A stretch of DNA of 64,000 nt from Kordiimonas marina (GCF_023006325.1 NZ_JAINDF010000004.1:434001-498000), one strand, 5' to 3'. Positions 44,910 through 54,479 are shown, counted from the first letter of the stretch. A program made the numbers and translations. The notes: generated from the sequence alone by a model not told the origin.

Positions 44910-46415
44910 TTAGCCGTTGAGCGTCGGAATGACAAATTCCGCGCCGGAGCGGATGCCCGTCGGCCAGCGGCTGGTGACCGTCTTGGTCTTGGTGTAGAAG
45001 CGCACACCTTCCATGCCGTGCTGGTTGATGTCACCGAAGGCGGAATTTTTCCAGCCGCCGAAGGTGTGGAACGCGAGCGGAACCGGGATCGGCACGTTCA
45101 CGCCGACCATGCCGACCTCGACACGGTTGACATATTCGCGCGCGGTGTCGCCATCGCGGGTGAAGATGGAGGTACCGTTGCCGAACTCATGGATCGACGG
45201 CAGGGTGGCAGCTTCATCGAAGGTCTCAGCGCGGACGACCTGAAGCGTCGGGCCGAAGATTTCTTCCTTGTAGGTGCGCATGTCGGCCGTGACATTGTCG
45301 AACAGCGAGCCACCGAGGTAGTAGCCGTTTTCATAGCCCTGCATGTTGTATTTGAAGTCGCGGCCATCGACGACGACCTTGGCGCCTTCCTGCTCGGCCA
45401 GGTCCAGGTAGCCACGGACCTTCTTGAGGTGGTCTGCGGTTACGAGCGCGCCCATTTCGGCGTTCGGGTCCATGGCGTGGCCGACCTTCAGCGCTTCAAC
45501 GCGCGGCTTCAGCATTTCGACCATCTTGTCGGCAACTGCCTTGCCGACCGGCACGGCAACCGAGATCGCCATGCAGCGTTCCCCGGCCGAGCCGTAAGCC
45601 GCGCCCATCAGCGCATCGGCGACCTGGTCGAGGTCGGCGTCCGGCATGATGATCATGTGGTTCTTGGCGCCGCCCATGGCCTGGCAGCGTTTGCCGTGCG
45701 CGGTGGCGGTGGCATAGACATACTGGGCGATCGGGGTGGAACCGACGAAGGACACAGCCTTGACGCGCGGGTCGGTACAAACCGTGTCCACGGCTTCCTT
45801 GTCACCGCAAACCACGTTGAACACACCGTCCGGCAGACCGGCTTCTTTCCAGCACTCAGCCAGCATCAGCGGTACCGACGGGTCTTTCTCACTGGGCTTC
45901 AGCACATAGGTGTTGCCGCAGGCGATGGCCACGCAGCTCATCCACAGCGGGATCATGGCCGGGAAGTTGAACGGCGTGATACCGGCAACAACGCCGAGCG
46001 GCTTGCGCATCGAATACATGTCGATGCCGGTGGAGACGTTATCGGAGAACTCACCCTTGATCAGGTGCGGGATGCCCTGCGCGAATTCAGCGATCTCGAG
46101 ACCGCGCTGCACGTCGCCCTGCGAGTCCGAGAAGACCTTGCCGTGCTCAGCCGACAGGGCTTCTGCCAGACGGTCCTTTTCGCGGTACAGCACCTGCACC
46201 AGGTTCTGCAGCACGCGGGCGCGCTTGACGACCGAAGTGCCGGCCCATTCCGGGAAAGCGGCTTCAGCGGTGGCGATAGCGGCTTCGACTTCCGCCTTGC
46301 TGGCAAGCGCGACCTTGCCCGCCTGCTCACCGGTCGACGGGTTATAGATCGGGCCGAAGCGGCCGGAAGTGCCTTCGACGGTTTTGCCGCCGATGAAATG
46401 ATGACGTTCGTACAT
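44910..46415 (-). CDS. mmsA: CoA-acylating methylmalonate-semialdehyde dehydrogenase
   Basis: A 501-residue aldehyde dehydrogenase that turns methylmalonate semialdehyde and CoA into propionyl-CoA and CO2, the last step specific to valine (and thymine) breakdown. Diagnostic features are FNFPAMIPLWMSCVAIACGN, AMGGAKNHMIIMPDADLDQ and the catalytic Cys in SAGERCMAISVAV. The ATG at 46415 has GGAGG seven bases upstream; the open frame upstream is not protein-like. It heads the leftward row mmsA, M16, S9, acyl-CoA dehydrogenase, hydrolase, mmsB. Confidence 0.96.
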   Translation of the reverse strand: MYERHHFIGGKTVEGTSGRFGPIYNPSTGEQAGKVALASKAEVEAAIATAEAAFPEWAGTSVVKRARVLQNLVQVLYREKDRLAEALSAEHGKVFSDSQGDVQRGLEIAEFAQGIPHLIKGEFSDNVSTGIDMYSMRKPLGVVAGITPFNFPAMIPLWMSCVAIACGNTYVLKPSEKDPSVPLMLAECWKEAGLPDGVFNVVCGDKEAVDTVCTDPRVKAVSFVGSTPIAQYVYATATAHGKRCQAMGGAKNHMIIMPDADLDQVADALMGAAYGSAGERCMAISVAVPVGKAVADKMVEMLKPRVEALKVGHAMDPNAEMGALVTADHLKKVRGYLDLAEQEGAKVVVDGRDFKYNMQGYENGYYLGGSLFDNVTADMRTYKEEIFGPTLQVVRAETFDEAATLPSIHEFGNGTSIFTRDGDTAREYVNRVEVGMVGVNVPIPVPLAFHTFGGWKNSAFGDINQHGMEGVRFYTKTKTVTSRWPTGIRSGAEFVIPTLNG

Positions 46416-46780
46416 GAGTAGACCTCCAAATGAATTACGCGGCGGGCGTCCCTCACCGGGATACCCGACATCAATTCCGATGCCGCGGCCGGGCACTCAG
46501 TCCCGCAGACCGCCGCTGATCCTTCCCCAAAATCGAGCGCAGCATACGTTATGCGATATTGCAGGTCACCAAGAAGTTTTGCATTGGTCTTTGTGCGAAT
46601 ATGCACGAATTTCCAGCGTCCCGCCACGCGGCCTCATTAAACAGCCTGGACGGGAAGCCCACTTGCCGGTCCGGGGCGGACCATACCACGCATCCGCCTG
46701 TATATTTACACCCGCAGGATGAAGACCGAAAGCCCCCTGCGCATAAGGCGCCCAAGACTTTTACTTTAGTTTATAAGACC
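46416..46780. other. Divergent control region between mmsA and the first DUF547 gene
   Basis: No gene seen. Palindromic sites upstream of mmsA: GCATA/TATGC (46542-46546 and 46550-46554) and the approximate dyad TTGTGCGAATATGCACGAA at 46591-46609. Both lie where a repressor or activator of mmsA would bind. Confidence 0.45.
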
Positions 46781-46809
46781 TTGCCTTTAGTTTTATACGG
46801 CCGCACAAT
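46781..46809 (+). promoter_or_regulatory. Promoter of the first DUF547 gene
   Basis: TTGCCT (46781-46786), 17-base spacer, CACAAT (46804-46809). The same boxes and spacing occur before the paralogue at 49091-49119. Confidence 0.5.
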
Positions 46810-46872
46810 CCCCGATCAGACCACGGAAGTTAAGAGTATGGGGAAAATAGAGAGCTCTCAGGGGGAGCCATC

Positions 46873-48093
46873 ATGTTAAACAAACTCAAGTTGTGTATCG
46901 TCGCCCTTCTTCTGGCGACAGGCGCCTTCGCGCTGCAGGCAAATGCGGATGAAAGCAAGATTCCGGAGCCCTTCCGGGGTGCAAGCCCGGGCTCACCGAT
47001 CCAGATCAACTATGATGACTGGAACCGGATTCTGCACCTGACCGTCATCGACGCCGGGACCTCACACGGGCGGACCGCGCCAGCGCCGCGCCCTGAAATC
47101 GGCACGCGCGTCATTCACGGCAACACCAAAAGCACCCGGAACGAAGGCAACCGCCTCGTCTTCCCGGCCTTTGCCGACAATCAAAAAAACCTGAAGGTGG
47201 TCCACGACATCCGCACCGACCTGGAAAAAATTCCTGCCGAAGTGCCGATGAAACAGTGGAGCAAGAATGAACAGCTGGCCTACTGGCTGAACCTTTACAA
47301 CATCACGCTGATTGAGATGCTGGCCCATGAATATCCGGTCAGAAGCCTGAAGAAGCTGAAGTATGGCAGCCATTCGCTGTGGGCCAAGAAGGTGCTGACG
47401 GTCGCGGGTGTCAAGCTGTCGCTCAATGACATCCACAATATCCTCATCAACAAGTGGGATACATCGCTGGTGATGTACGGCCTGTTCCAGGGCTATATCG
47501 GCGGCCCGAACATCATGGACGAAGCTTTCACCGGCCAGAATGTCCACCAGCTTCTGGTCAAGAACGCCCACGAATTCGTCGCCTCCACCCGCGGGATGCG
47601 CATCCGCGGCAAGGAGCTGATCGTCTCCGACTATTACAAGGAAAACAAAAAGCTGTTTCCGCACTGGAAGACCGATCTGCAGAAGCACCTGGCCCAGTTG
47701 ACGGAAGACCTGGGGGACCGCGCCCGCGTCATGGATGCAAAAAAGATCAAGGCCAAGACCAACGACTATTATATCGCGGACCTGTTCGGCGGCACGCGCA
47801 GCACCGCGAACGCCAGCGCCAACAACCCGGCCGCGCTCGACAGCGCCATCGTCCATGCCATGTCGGGTGAGGCCGCAGCCGCGGGCGGCGCCGCCAACCT
47901 TGGCGTGGCCACCATGAACCTTGGCGAATATGCCGACTTCAAGAAGGCCGACGTCGACACCCGCTTCCCGGATTTCGTGAAGGACTATATCAAGCAGGTC
48001 CGCAAGAATAAGAGCATGATGAAGGGCAAGGTTGAGGTCGAGGAATTCGACGGCACCAAAAAGGACGACAAAAAAGATAAGCCCAAGACGTAA
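46873..48093 (+). CDS. Exported DUF547 protein, copy 1
   Basis: A 406-residue protein with a signal peptide (about 1-25, ending LQANADE). The DUF547 core runs from about residue 110: EQLAYWLNLYNITLIEMLAH, LSLNDIHNILINKW, GGPNIMDEAFTGQNV and RIRGKELIVSDYYKENK. Members are predicted secreted proteins of unknown function, in the wide papain-like transglutaminase relative group by some accounts; no catalytic triad is evident here. The tail is rich in Lys and Asp. GGGGGAG precedes the ATG. It is a paralogue of the gene at 49194, with a LysR gene between them. Confidence 0.85.
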   Translation: MLNKLKLCIVALLLATGAFALQANADESKIPEPFRGASPGSPIQINYDDWNRILHLTVIDAGTSHGRTAPAPRPEIGTRVIHGNTKSTRNEGNRLVFPAFADNQKNLKVVHDIRTDLEKIPAEVPMKQWSKNEQLAYWLNLYNITLIEMLAHEYPVRSLKKLKYGSHSLWAKKVLTVAGVKLSLNDIHNILINKWDTSLVMYGLFQGYIGGPNIMDEAFTGQNVHQLLVKNAHEFVASTRGMRIRGKELIVSDYYKENKKLFPHWKTDLQKHLAQLTEDLGDRARVMDAKKIKAKTNDYYIADLFGGTRSTANASANNPAALDSAIVHAMSGEAAAAGGAANLGVATMNLGEYADFKKADVDTRFPDFVKDYIKQVRKNKSMMKGKVEVEEFDGTKKDDKKDKPKT

Positions 48094-48135
48094 ATAGTTC
48101 TCAGCAAAGGTCGTTCCATCGCGTACAAGAGACGT

Positions 48136-49032
48136 ATGTTTGACTGGAACGACCTGCGCTATTTTCTGGAACTCGCCCGCCGCGGCAAGCTCGCGGCGGC
48201 TGCTCTCCGTCTCGGGGTAGACCACACCACCGTTGCCCGCCGTGTTGCCGCGCTCGAAGAAGCGCTCGGCGTTCCCCTGTTCGACCGCGAAAACCGCGCT
48301 TACCGCCTCAATGAAAACGGCCGCCGGCTGATCGGCCATGCCGAGAGGATCGAGGCTGGCTCGCTCCAGCTGATGGACGATATCGCGCCTGTGGCTTCAG
48401 GCCCCGTCGGCACCGTTCGCCTCGCCACCCCGGAAGCCTTCGGCAGCCAGTTCCTCGCCCGCCACTGCATGAGCTTCCACAAAAGCACCCCCGGTGTCAC
48501 GCTGGAGCTGATCGCCGAAACCCGCACGCTCAATTTCAGCCGCCGGGACGCAGACGCCGCCATCACGCTCGCCCCGCCCGGCCACGGCCGCGTGGTCAGT
48601 GAAAAGGTCGGTGACTATCGGCTCCGGCTTTATGCCGCACCCAGCTATCTGCAGCAGCATCCGCCCATCGTCCGGCTTGCGGACCTGAAACCCCACCATT
48701 TCCTGTGGTATGTGGATGACCTGCTGCCCGTGCCGGAACTTCAGATCCTCGACAAGGCGCTGGGTGACGTGCAGGTGATTTTCCGCACCACCAGCGTCAC
48801 CGGCCAGGCCAACGCCGCCGAAGCCGGGCTCGGCATCGCCCTGCTCCCCTGCTTCGTCGCGGACCGCATGAAGGGGCTGACCCCGGTGCTGCCCGGTGAG
48901 CTGAGCATCATGCGCGACCTGTGGCTGGTCGCCCACGCCGAACTCAGGCACGAGCCCCACGTAGACCGGGTGTGCGGCTTCATCAAAACCCTGCTGGCCA
49001 GCGAACGCCGTGTGCTTCTCGGCATAAACTGA
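48136..49032 (+). CDS. LysR-family transcriptional regulator between the DUF547 genes
   Basis: A 298-residue LTTR. The HTH is MFDWNDLRYFLELARRGKLA with ALRLGVDHTTVARRVAALEE; the TTVARRV recognition helix is typical of the branch that includes many short-range regulators. The effector domain follows (VRLATPEAFGSQFLARHCMS; AAEAGLGIALLPCFVADRM). The ATG at 48136 has AAGAGA upstream. It starts 42 bp after copy 1 of DUF547 on the same strand, so it may be read through from that promoter and may regulate both DUF547 genes. Confidence 0.9.
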   Translation: MFDWNDLRYFLELARRGKLAAAALRLGVDHTTVARRVAALEEALGVPLFDRENRAYRLNENGRRLIGHAERIEAGSLQLMDDIAPVASGPVGTVRLATPEAFGSQFLARHCMSFHKSTPGVTLELIAETRTLNFSRRDADAAITLAPPGHGRVVSEKVGDYRLRLYAAPSYLQQHPPIVRLADLKPHHFLWYVDDLLPVPELQILDKALGDVQVIFRTTSVTGQANAAEAGLGIALLPCFVADRMKGLTPVLPGELSIMRDLWLVAHAELRHEPHVDRVCGFIKTLLASERRVLLGIN

Positions 49033-49090
49033 CCGCCCTCAAGCCCCGCCGAAGCCTCCCCGGACTCATAGACCATTGGTTTAGCTGACC

Positions 49091-49119
49091 TTGCCTTTTG
49101 GCTTAGGCTTCGGCACAAT
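49091..49119 (+). promoter_or_regulatory. Promoter of the second DUF547 gene
   Basis: TTGCCT (49091-49096), 17-base spacer, CACAAT (49114-49119), preceded by the same GACC as in copy 1. Confidence 0.5.
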
Positions 49120-49193
49120 TTCTCCTTGTGAGCAGGAAGGGGGCCTGTGGCGTAAGCCGCAGAGAAACTGCTGAATATCAGGGGGAGCAAACC

Positions 49194-50420
49194 ATGCTGA
49201 ACAAACTCAAGTTGTGCATCGTTGCCGCGCTGGCTGGGATGGGCGTCTTCGCGCTGTCCGCACACGCGGATGAAAGCAAGATACCTGAGCCCTTCCGGGG
49301 CGCGAGCCCGGGCTCACCGATCCAGATCAATTATGGCGACTGGAACCGTATCCTGCAGATAACCGTACTGGATGCCGGTCGTTCGAGCGGCCGCGGGTCC
49401 ACCTCAACCCCCCGTCCTGAAATCGGTACACGGGTTGTCCACGGCAATACCAAAAGTACCCGCAACGAAGGCAACCGCCTCTACTTCAAGGCCTTCGCCA
49501 ACAACCCGGCCAATTTGAAAGCGCTGGATACAATCCGCACCGAGCTTGAGAAAGTGCCGGATCAGGCACCGCTCAAGCTGTGGGACGAACACGAACAATT
49601 GGCCTACTGGCTGAACCTCTACAACATCACGCTGATTGAAGAGATCTCCAAGGAATATCCGGTCAGAAGCCTGAAGAAGCTGAAGTACGGCCGCCATTCG
49701 CTGTGGGACAAGAAGGTCCTGAAGGTTTCGGGCGTGCCCCTGTCGCTCAACGATATCCATAATATCATCATCAACAAGTGGGACAGTTCGCTGGTAATGT
49801 ACGGCATGTTCCAGGGCTATATCGGCGGGCCGAACATCATGGACGAAGCCTTCACCGGCGATAATGTCCATAAGCTGCTGATCCAGAACGCCAAGGAATT
49901 CATCTCCACCAGCCGCGGGATGCGCTTCAGCGGCAAGAAGCTGCGTGTTTCCGACTATTATGAGGAAAACAAGGCCCTGTTCCCGCACTTCAAGAAGGAC
50001 CTGAAGGACCATCTGGCCAAGCTGACGGAAGACCCGGCCGAACGCGCGCGCATCATGGACATCAAGCACATCGAGGCCAAAACCAATGACTATTATATCG
50101 CGGACCTTTCAGGCGGTATCGCGCACGCCAGCAACGCCAGCGCGTCCAACCGGGCGGCGCTGACCACCGTGATCGTCCATGCCGCACAGGGTTATGGCAC
50201 CTCGAAAGGTGAAGGCGCCAACCTCGGCATGGGGGAGATGAACATCGACAATTATGCCGACTTCAAAACCTACGATGTCGACCTGCGCTTCCCGGATTTC
50301 GTGAAGGACTATCTGAAGCAGGTTCACAAGAACAAGAGCCTGATGAAAGGCGATGTCCAGGTCGAGGAATATGACGACACGGCCAAGAAGAAGAAAAAGG
50401 AAGACAAGCCCAAGAAGTAA
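49194..50420 (+). CDS. Exported DUF547 protein, copy 2
   Basis: A 408-residue paralogue of the gene at 46873. The first 40 residues (MLNKLKLCIV, ADESKIPEPFRGASPGSPIQ), the DUF547 core (EQLAYWLNLYNITLIEEISK) and the Lys-rich end are close to identical or clearly related, with divergence mainly around residues 325-365. The signal peptide ends at LSAHADE. The ATG has GGGGGAGCAAACC before it, nearly the same as copy 1. An intrinsic terminator follows. Function unknown; duplication with retention of both copies suggests divergent or dosage roles. Confidence 0.85.
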   Translation: MLNKLKLCIVAALAGMGVFALSAHADESKIPEPFRGASPGSPIQINYGDWNRILQITVLDAGRSSGRGSTSTPRPEIGTRVVHGNTKSTRNEGNRLYFKAFANNPANLKALDTIRTELEKVPDQAPLKLWDEHEQLAYWLNLYNITLIEEISKEYPVRSLKKLKYGRHSLWDKKVLKVSGVPLSLNDIHNIIINKWDSSLVMYGMFQGYIGGPNIMDEAFTGDNVHKLLIQNAKEFISTSRGMRFSGKKLRVSDYYEENKALFPHFKKDLKDHLAKLTEDPAERARIMDIKHIEAKTNDYYIADLSGGIAHASNASASNRAALTTVIVHAAQGYGTSKGEGANLGMGEMNIDNYADFKTYDVDLRFPDFVKDYLKQVHKNKSLMKGDVQVEEYDDTAKKKKKEDKPKK

Positions 50421-50447
50421 GGCTTTAGGGCTAAAACCCCCAGCAGA

Positions 50448-50481
50448 AAGGCCGCCTCAACCCGAGGCGGCCTTCGCTTTT
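50448..50481. terminator. Intrinsic terminator between DUF547 copy 2 and the CHAD gene
   Basis: AAGGCCGCCTC (50448-50458), five-base loop, GAGGCGGCCTT (50464-50474), then CGCTTTTT. It serves the rightward DUF547 gene and overlaps the end of the leftward CHAD gene region. Confidence 0.85.
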
Positions 50482-51393
50482 TCAGGCAGCACCCGCCTCA
50501 TCCATCAGGCTGATAAAAGCCTTGGGTTTGCGCCAGAAGAGCGTGGCACCGGCTGAGAAGGCAGCGTCGCGCAGGCGGGTAGCTTCGCGCTTTGCCGCAG
50601 CGTCGAAGGCCGCCACCGTCGCGGGCGGCAACTCGAACGGGCCGGCATGAAGGAACATCTCCAATACATGCAGGTCATGGTCCTCGCCCAGATAGTCTGA
50701 CACAGCATCGATAAGCGCCACACGCTCGGCCAACGCCGCCTGTTCCGGTGTCGGGGTCGCCGCCTTTTTACTATCTGCCGCCAGAAGGCGCATCTGGTGG
50801 CGGAAATGCTGCAGGCTTTTACGCCAGGCGTGCAGATGGTCCGGGTCCGGGCTATCGAACGCGGCCTGAAAATCCTGCCGGGTGCGGCGGTAGGTGTTTT
50901 CGAAGCCTTGCCGCACCGTGCCGCGGTCCGGGACCGCCTTGGGCCAGCCGATGATTTCCGCCTGAACGCGGTGCACCGAACTGTGGAAACGGGTGAGCGC
51001 GGCGGTCACCGCCTCGGGGTCCAGGGTGTAGGACGCGTGGGCGACCATCTGCCGCCTGAGCATGCGTAACGGGTTTGCCGCCGCCTTGGTGGGGGCCGCC
51101 GCGATCAGCCGGTCCAGGCACTGAACACGGGCGGTGGCGTCACGGAAGTCAGCAAGCTTGCGCGCGGCCTTCCTGAGCTGCCGCTCGGCCATCAGCGCAT
51201 CCTGCCCGTAAGCCGGCTCCAGCAGGATCAGCAGGCTCCTGAGCCGCTTGCCGCCCTTACGGCATTTATGAACCGCCGCCCGCGGCTGGCGGGTCGGCAC
51301 ACGGGTGGCGCCCAGCGTATGCTTGAGCTGGCGCCGCACCGCCGTCACCACCGCGCTTGGGCGCGGCCATATGGTTTGTGTCTTGTCGGCCAT
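50482..51393 (-). CDS. CHAD domain protein
   Basis: A 303-residue, mostly helical protein with the conserved histidines and basic residues of CHAD (AAVHKCRKGGKRLRSLLILL; LHAWRKSLQHFRHQMRLLAA). CHAD domains bind inorganic polyphosphate and often accompany CYTH triphosphatase domains; here CHAD stands alone. The start is uncertain: ATG 51393 follows GGAAG, GTG 51405 and ATG 51426 are in frame upstream. Location in the cell is probably cytosolic or polyphosphate granules. Divergent from the S10 peptidase. Confidence 0.85.
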   Translation of the reverse strand: MADKTQTIWPRPSAVVTAVRRQLKHTLGATRVPTRQPRAAVHKCRKGGKRLRSLLILLEPAYGQDALMAERQLRKAARKLADFRDATARVQCLDRLIAAAPTKAAANPLRMLRRQMVAHASYTLDPEAVTAALTRFHSSVHRVQAEIIGWPKAVPDRGTVRQGFENTYRRTRQDFQAAFDSPDPDHLHAWRKSLQHFRHQMRLLAADSKKAATPTPEQAALAERVALIDAVSDYLGEDHDLHVLEMFLHAGPFELPPATVAAFDAAAKREATRLRDAAFSAGATLFWRKPKAFISLMDEAGAA

Positions 51394-51572
51394 CGAGGCT
51401 TCCACATGCTGAGGTCTCCCTTTCATAGCAAAATTCGGGGCCTTGCAGAAGCCATGCAGGTCCAGCCTGCGGCAAAGGGCCTCAGCTCACCTAAACTTGA
51501 CTTCCCGGCCCGCAATCTATCGGCTACCAAAGGGTTACATTTATATGGGAATTTTTTTGAGGAGGAGAGGCC

Positions 51573-53129
51573 ATGAAACGGCTCTTGATGGCGGCAGCCG
51601 CCATGTCGCTTTTGACCGCGCAGGTGACCGCCCCCGCATTCGCTGGCGATGACGCAAAACCGAAGACCGAATTCGGCAACCCGGACATCGAAAAACCGGC
51701 TGAGTTCGTCACCGAGAAGACAGGCACCTTCAACGGCAAGAAGGTCAGCTACCGCACGGTGGCGGGCGATACCTTCATCAAAGCCGCGGACGGCACGCCG
51801 GAAGCGACCTTTTTCACCTATGCCTACATCAAGGAAGGCGTGAAGGACCCATCGACCCGGCCCGTGACCTTCATCTATAACGGCGGGCCCGGCTCGGCCT
51901 CCATGTGGCTGCATATGGGCGCGTTCGGCCCCAAGCGCGTGATCATCCCGGACAACCCCGCCGATGACGGCGCCCCGCCCTACAAGGTGGTGGACAACCA
52001 TGACACCATCCTCGACGTTTCCGACCTTGTGTTCATCGATCCGGTCGGCACCGGCTATAGCCGCGCGCTCGGCAAGGAAGACCCGAAGAAACACTGGGGC
52101 GTGCTCGAAGACGGCAAGTCGGTCGCGCGCTTCATCCACCAGTGGATCGATAACAACAACCGCTGGAACAGCCCGAAATTCCTGGCGGGTGAAAGCTATG
52201 GCACACTGCGCTCCGCCGTGGTGGCAGACCAGCTGACCAACCGCCACAATATCGGGCTCAACGGTATCGTGCTGATCTCCACGGTGCTGGATTATCACAT
52301 GAGCCGCTTCCAGGCGGGCAGCGTGATGTCCTATGTCTCGTTCCTGCCGAGCTATGCCGCCACCGCCTGGTACCATGACATGCTGCCCAACAAGCCGAAG
52401 GCGCTGGAGCCCTTCCTCCAGGAAGTGCGGGATTTCGCCCGCACCGATTATGCCGAGGCGCTGATTGCCGGCGCGCGGCTGTCGGATGCCAAGCAGGCGG
52501 AAATCATCGACAAGCTGCACGCTTATACCGGCCTCAAGAAATCCTACCTGAAGGCCACCAACATGCGCATCAATGTGTTCCGCTTCTTCAAGGAACTGAT
52601 GCGTGACCAGGGCAAGGTCGTCGGGCGGCTGGACAGCCGCTACCTGGGTGAAGAACCGGATTCCGCTGGCGAATACCCGGAAGCCGATCCCTTCTCCTAC
52701 GCTTCAGGCAACGCCTACACGGTCGCGATCAATGACCATCTGAAGAACTTCCTTGGCGTGAAGCTGGACAAGCGGGCCTACAAGAACAGCGCCTACAGCG
52801 ACAAGAATTTCACCTGGAACTGGAACATCTGGGGCAAAAGCCTGCCGAACGGGGGCCGCATGGTGAATGTGGTGCCGATGCTCGGCAAGGCCATGCGCCG
52901 GAACAGCGACATGCATGTGCTGGTCGCCCAGGGCTATTATGATTTCGCCACGCCTTTCTTCGGCGCGGAAAATGCCATGGCCGAACCGCCGATCGTGCAG
53001 GACCGGGTCGAGTATAAATATTACCAGTCCGGCCACATGATGTATGTGCACCAGCAGTCGCGCCTGAAGCTCATGCATGACGTCCGCGCCTTCATTGAGG
53101 CCTACGACCATGAGAAAGACGGCAAGTAA
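51573..53129 (+). CDS. Exported S10-family serine carboxypeptidase
   Basis: A 518-residue peptidase with a signal peptide (about 1-24). Motifs: TFIYNGGPGSASMWLHMGAF (oxyanion hole), DPVGTGYSRALG, the catalytic Ser208 in LAGESYGTLR, an Asp region near QGYYDFATPF, and His in YQSGHMMYVHQQS. S10 enzymes remove C-terminal residues from peptides, often at acidic pH. GAGGAGGAG precedes the ATG. A terminator follows, so it seems monocistronic. Confidence 0.94.
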   Translation: MKRLLMAAAAMSLLTAQVTAPAFAGDDAKPKTEFGNPDIEKPAEFVTEKTGTFNGKKVSYRTVAGDTFIKAADGTPEATFFTYAYIKEGVKDPSTRPVTFIYNGGPGSASMWLHMGAFGPKRVIIPDNPADDGAPPYKVVDNHDTILDVSDLVFIDPVGTGYSRALGKEDPKKHWGVLEDGKSVARFIHQWIDNNNRWNSPKFLAGESYGTLRSAVVADQLTNRHNIGLNGIVLISTVLDYHMSRFQAGSVMSYVSFLPSYAATAWYHDMLPNKPKALEPFLQEVRDFARTDYAEALIAGARLSDAKQAEIIDKLHAYTGLKKSYLKATNMRINVFRFFKELMRDQGKVVGRLDSRYLGEEPDSAGEYPEADPFSYASGNAYTVAINDHLKNFLGVKLDKRAYKNSAYSDKNFTWNWNIWGKSLPNGGRMVNVVPMLGKAMRRNSDMHVLVAQGYYDFATPFFGAENAMAEPPIVQDRVEYKYYQSGHMMYVHQQSRLKLMHDVRAFIEAYDHEKDGK

Positions 53130-53198
53130 CCGCGCCTGAGCCCAAGCTGTTGCAGAGGCAACAGCGTCCGGGCGCCGTGCAACAGCACGTAACACCCC

Positions 53199-53229
53199 AA
53201 AAGGCCGCCTTCATCGGGCGGCCTTTTTC
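53199..53229. terminator. Bidirectional intrinsic terminator
   Basis: AAAAGGCCGCC (53199-53209), seven-base loop, GGCGGCCTTTT (53217-53227) and more T. It separates the convergent S10 and sensor kinase genes. Confidence 0.85.
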
Positions 53230-53270
53230 ATGTCGGGTGTGGAATGAAATCAGGTCAGGGGGGGGTGCCC

Positions 53271-54383
53271 CTACTCCGCCGCCTTGGCCACAATCCTCGA
53301 TTTCGGGAAGCGCAGGCTGACGGTCGTGCCTTTGTTCCGGTCGGAATCGATCACGATATCGCCGCCATGGAGCTGGATGAAGGTCCTGACCAGCGACAGC
53401 CCAAGCCCGGTGCCTTCGTGGCTGCGCGTCATCACGCTTTCCACCTGCCCGAACGGTTCCAATGCCGTATCGATTTCATCCTCGGTCATGCCGACCCCGT
53501 CATCCTTCACCATCAGGACATAGCTGCCGTCATTGGCGATGGAACAGCCCACAGTCACATGCCCGCCGCCCGGCGTGAACTTGATGGCGTTCGAAAGCAG
53601 ATTGAACAGCATCTGCTGGACGATGCGTTTATCGGCCAGAATATACATGTCCTTGGTGATCTCGCGGCTCAGCGTCAGCCCGGCCTCGCGAACATTGAAC
53701 TCGACGATCGGCAGGCATTCCTCAACCAAAGCATCGAGGCTGAACTCCTCTTCCTCAAGCTCAAGCTTCCCAGCCTCGACCTTGGCCAGGTCGAGAATGT
53801 CGCTGATGATATCCAGAAGCATCTTCCCGCTTCTATGGATAAAATTGCTGTATTCTTCGTAGCGTTTTTCCCCAATCCGCCCAAAGATTTGCAGGTTCAT
53901 CACCTCGGAAAACCCAATGATGGCATTGAGCGGCGTCCTGAGCTCATGGCTCATCTTCGCGAGGAATTCGGTTTTGGCACGGTTGGCTTTTTCAGCCTCC
54001 TCCACCGCGTGCTGAAGCTCTACCGTCCGCTGCCGGAGCTCGGCCTCCACCTCCTTGCGGCGGCGGACTTCCTCCTCCAGCATGAGGGAAACCTGGAAAA
54101 AGCGGGAAAGCCCGATCCCGGTCAGCACGATCCCCGGCAGGTAGCCCACCAGGGCCTCCAGCATGTTCCATGTCTTGAGCGGCGCCAGCGACAGCATTTC
54201 GTCGAAAAGCGGGGTCTTTTCGAGATAGTCGACAAGCGCGGTCAGCGTCAGGATCATGGTACCGACGAAGACGAACTTCAGGCCGAAGTCCAACCCGCGC
54301 CAGCGTTTATAGCGGACGATCAGCGCGGCCGGAACCGTCGCGATGCCCAGAAAGATCAGCAAGTCGGCATGCATCAGGTTCAT
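53271..54383 (-). CDS. Membrane sensor histidine kinase
   Basis: A 370-residue kinase. Three hydrophobic segments occupy residues 5-100 with little outside the membrane, then a coiled coil (about 100-140) and a HisKA/HATPase core. The His is in [20 protein letters not shown], the N box is [15 protein letters not shown]1 is DDGVGM and G2 is GTGLGLSLV. Core sequence resembles PleC/DivJ-type alphaproteobacterial kinases. No receiver is fused and no response regulator lies nearby. AGGGAGGG precedes the ATG. Divergent from the PhyH gene. Confidence 0.92.
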   Translation of the reverse strand: MNLMHADLLIFLGIATVPAALIVRYKRWRGLDFGLKFVFVGTMILTLTALVDYLEKTPLFDEMLSLAPLKTWNMLEALVGYLPGIVLTGIGLSRFFQVSLMLEEEVRRRKEVEAELRQRTVELQHAVEEAEKANRAKTEFLAKMSHELRTPLNAIIGFSEVMNLQIFGRIGEKRYEEYSNFIHRSGKMLLDIISDILDLAKVEAGKLELEEEEFSLDALVEECLPIVEFNVREAGLTLSREITKDMYILADKRIVQQMLFNLLSNAIKFTPGGGHVTVGCSIANDGSYVLMVKDDGVGMTEDEIDTALEPFGQVESVMTRSHEGTGLGLSLVRTFIQLHGGDIVIDSDRNKGTTVSLRFPKSRIVAKAAE

Positions 54384-54479
54384 CCCGCCCTCCCTCTACA
54401 GAAGGCGGATGCCGCTGATTTAGCGTCCCTTTTGCTCATAGTCCCCCCAATCGGTCCGTATGAGATCATCGGTCAATGA

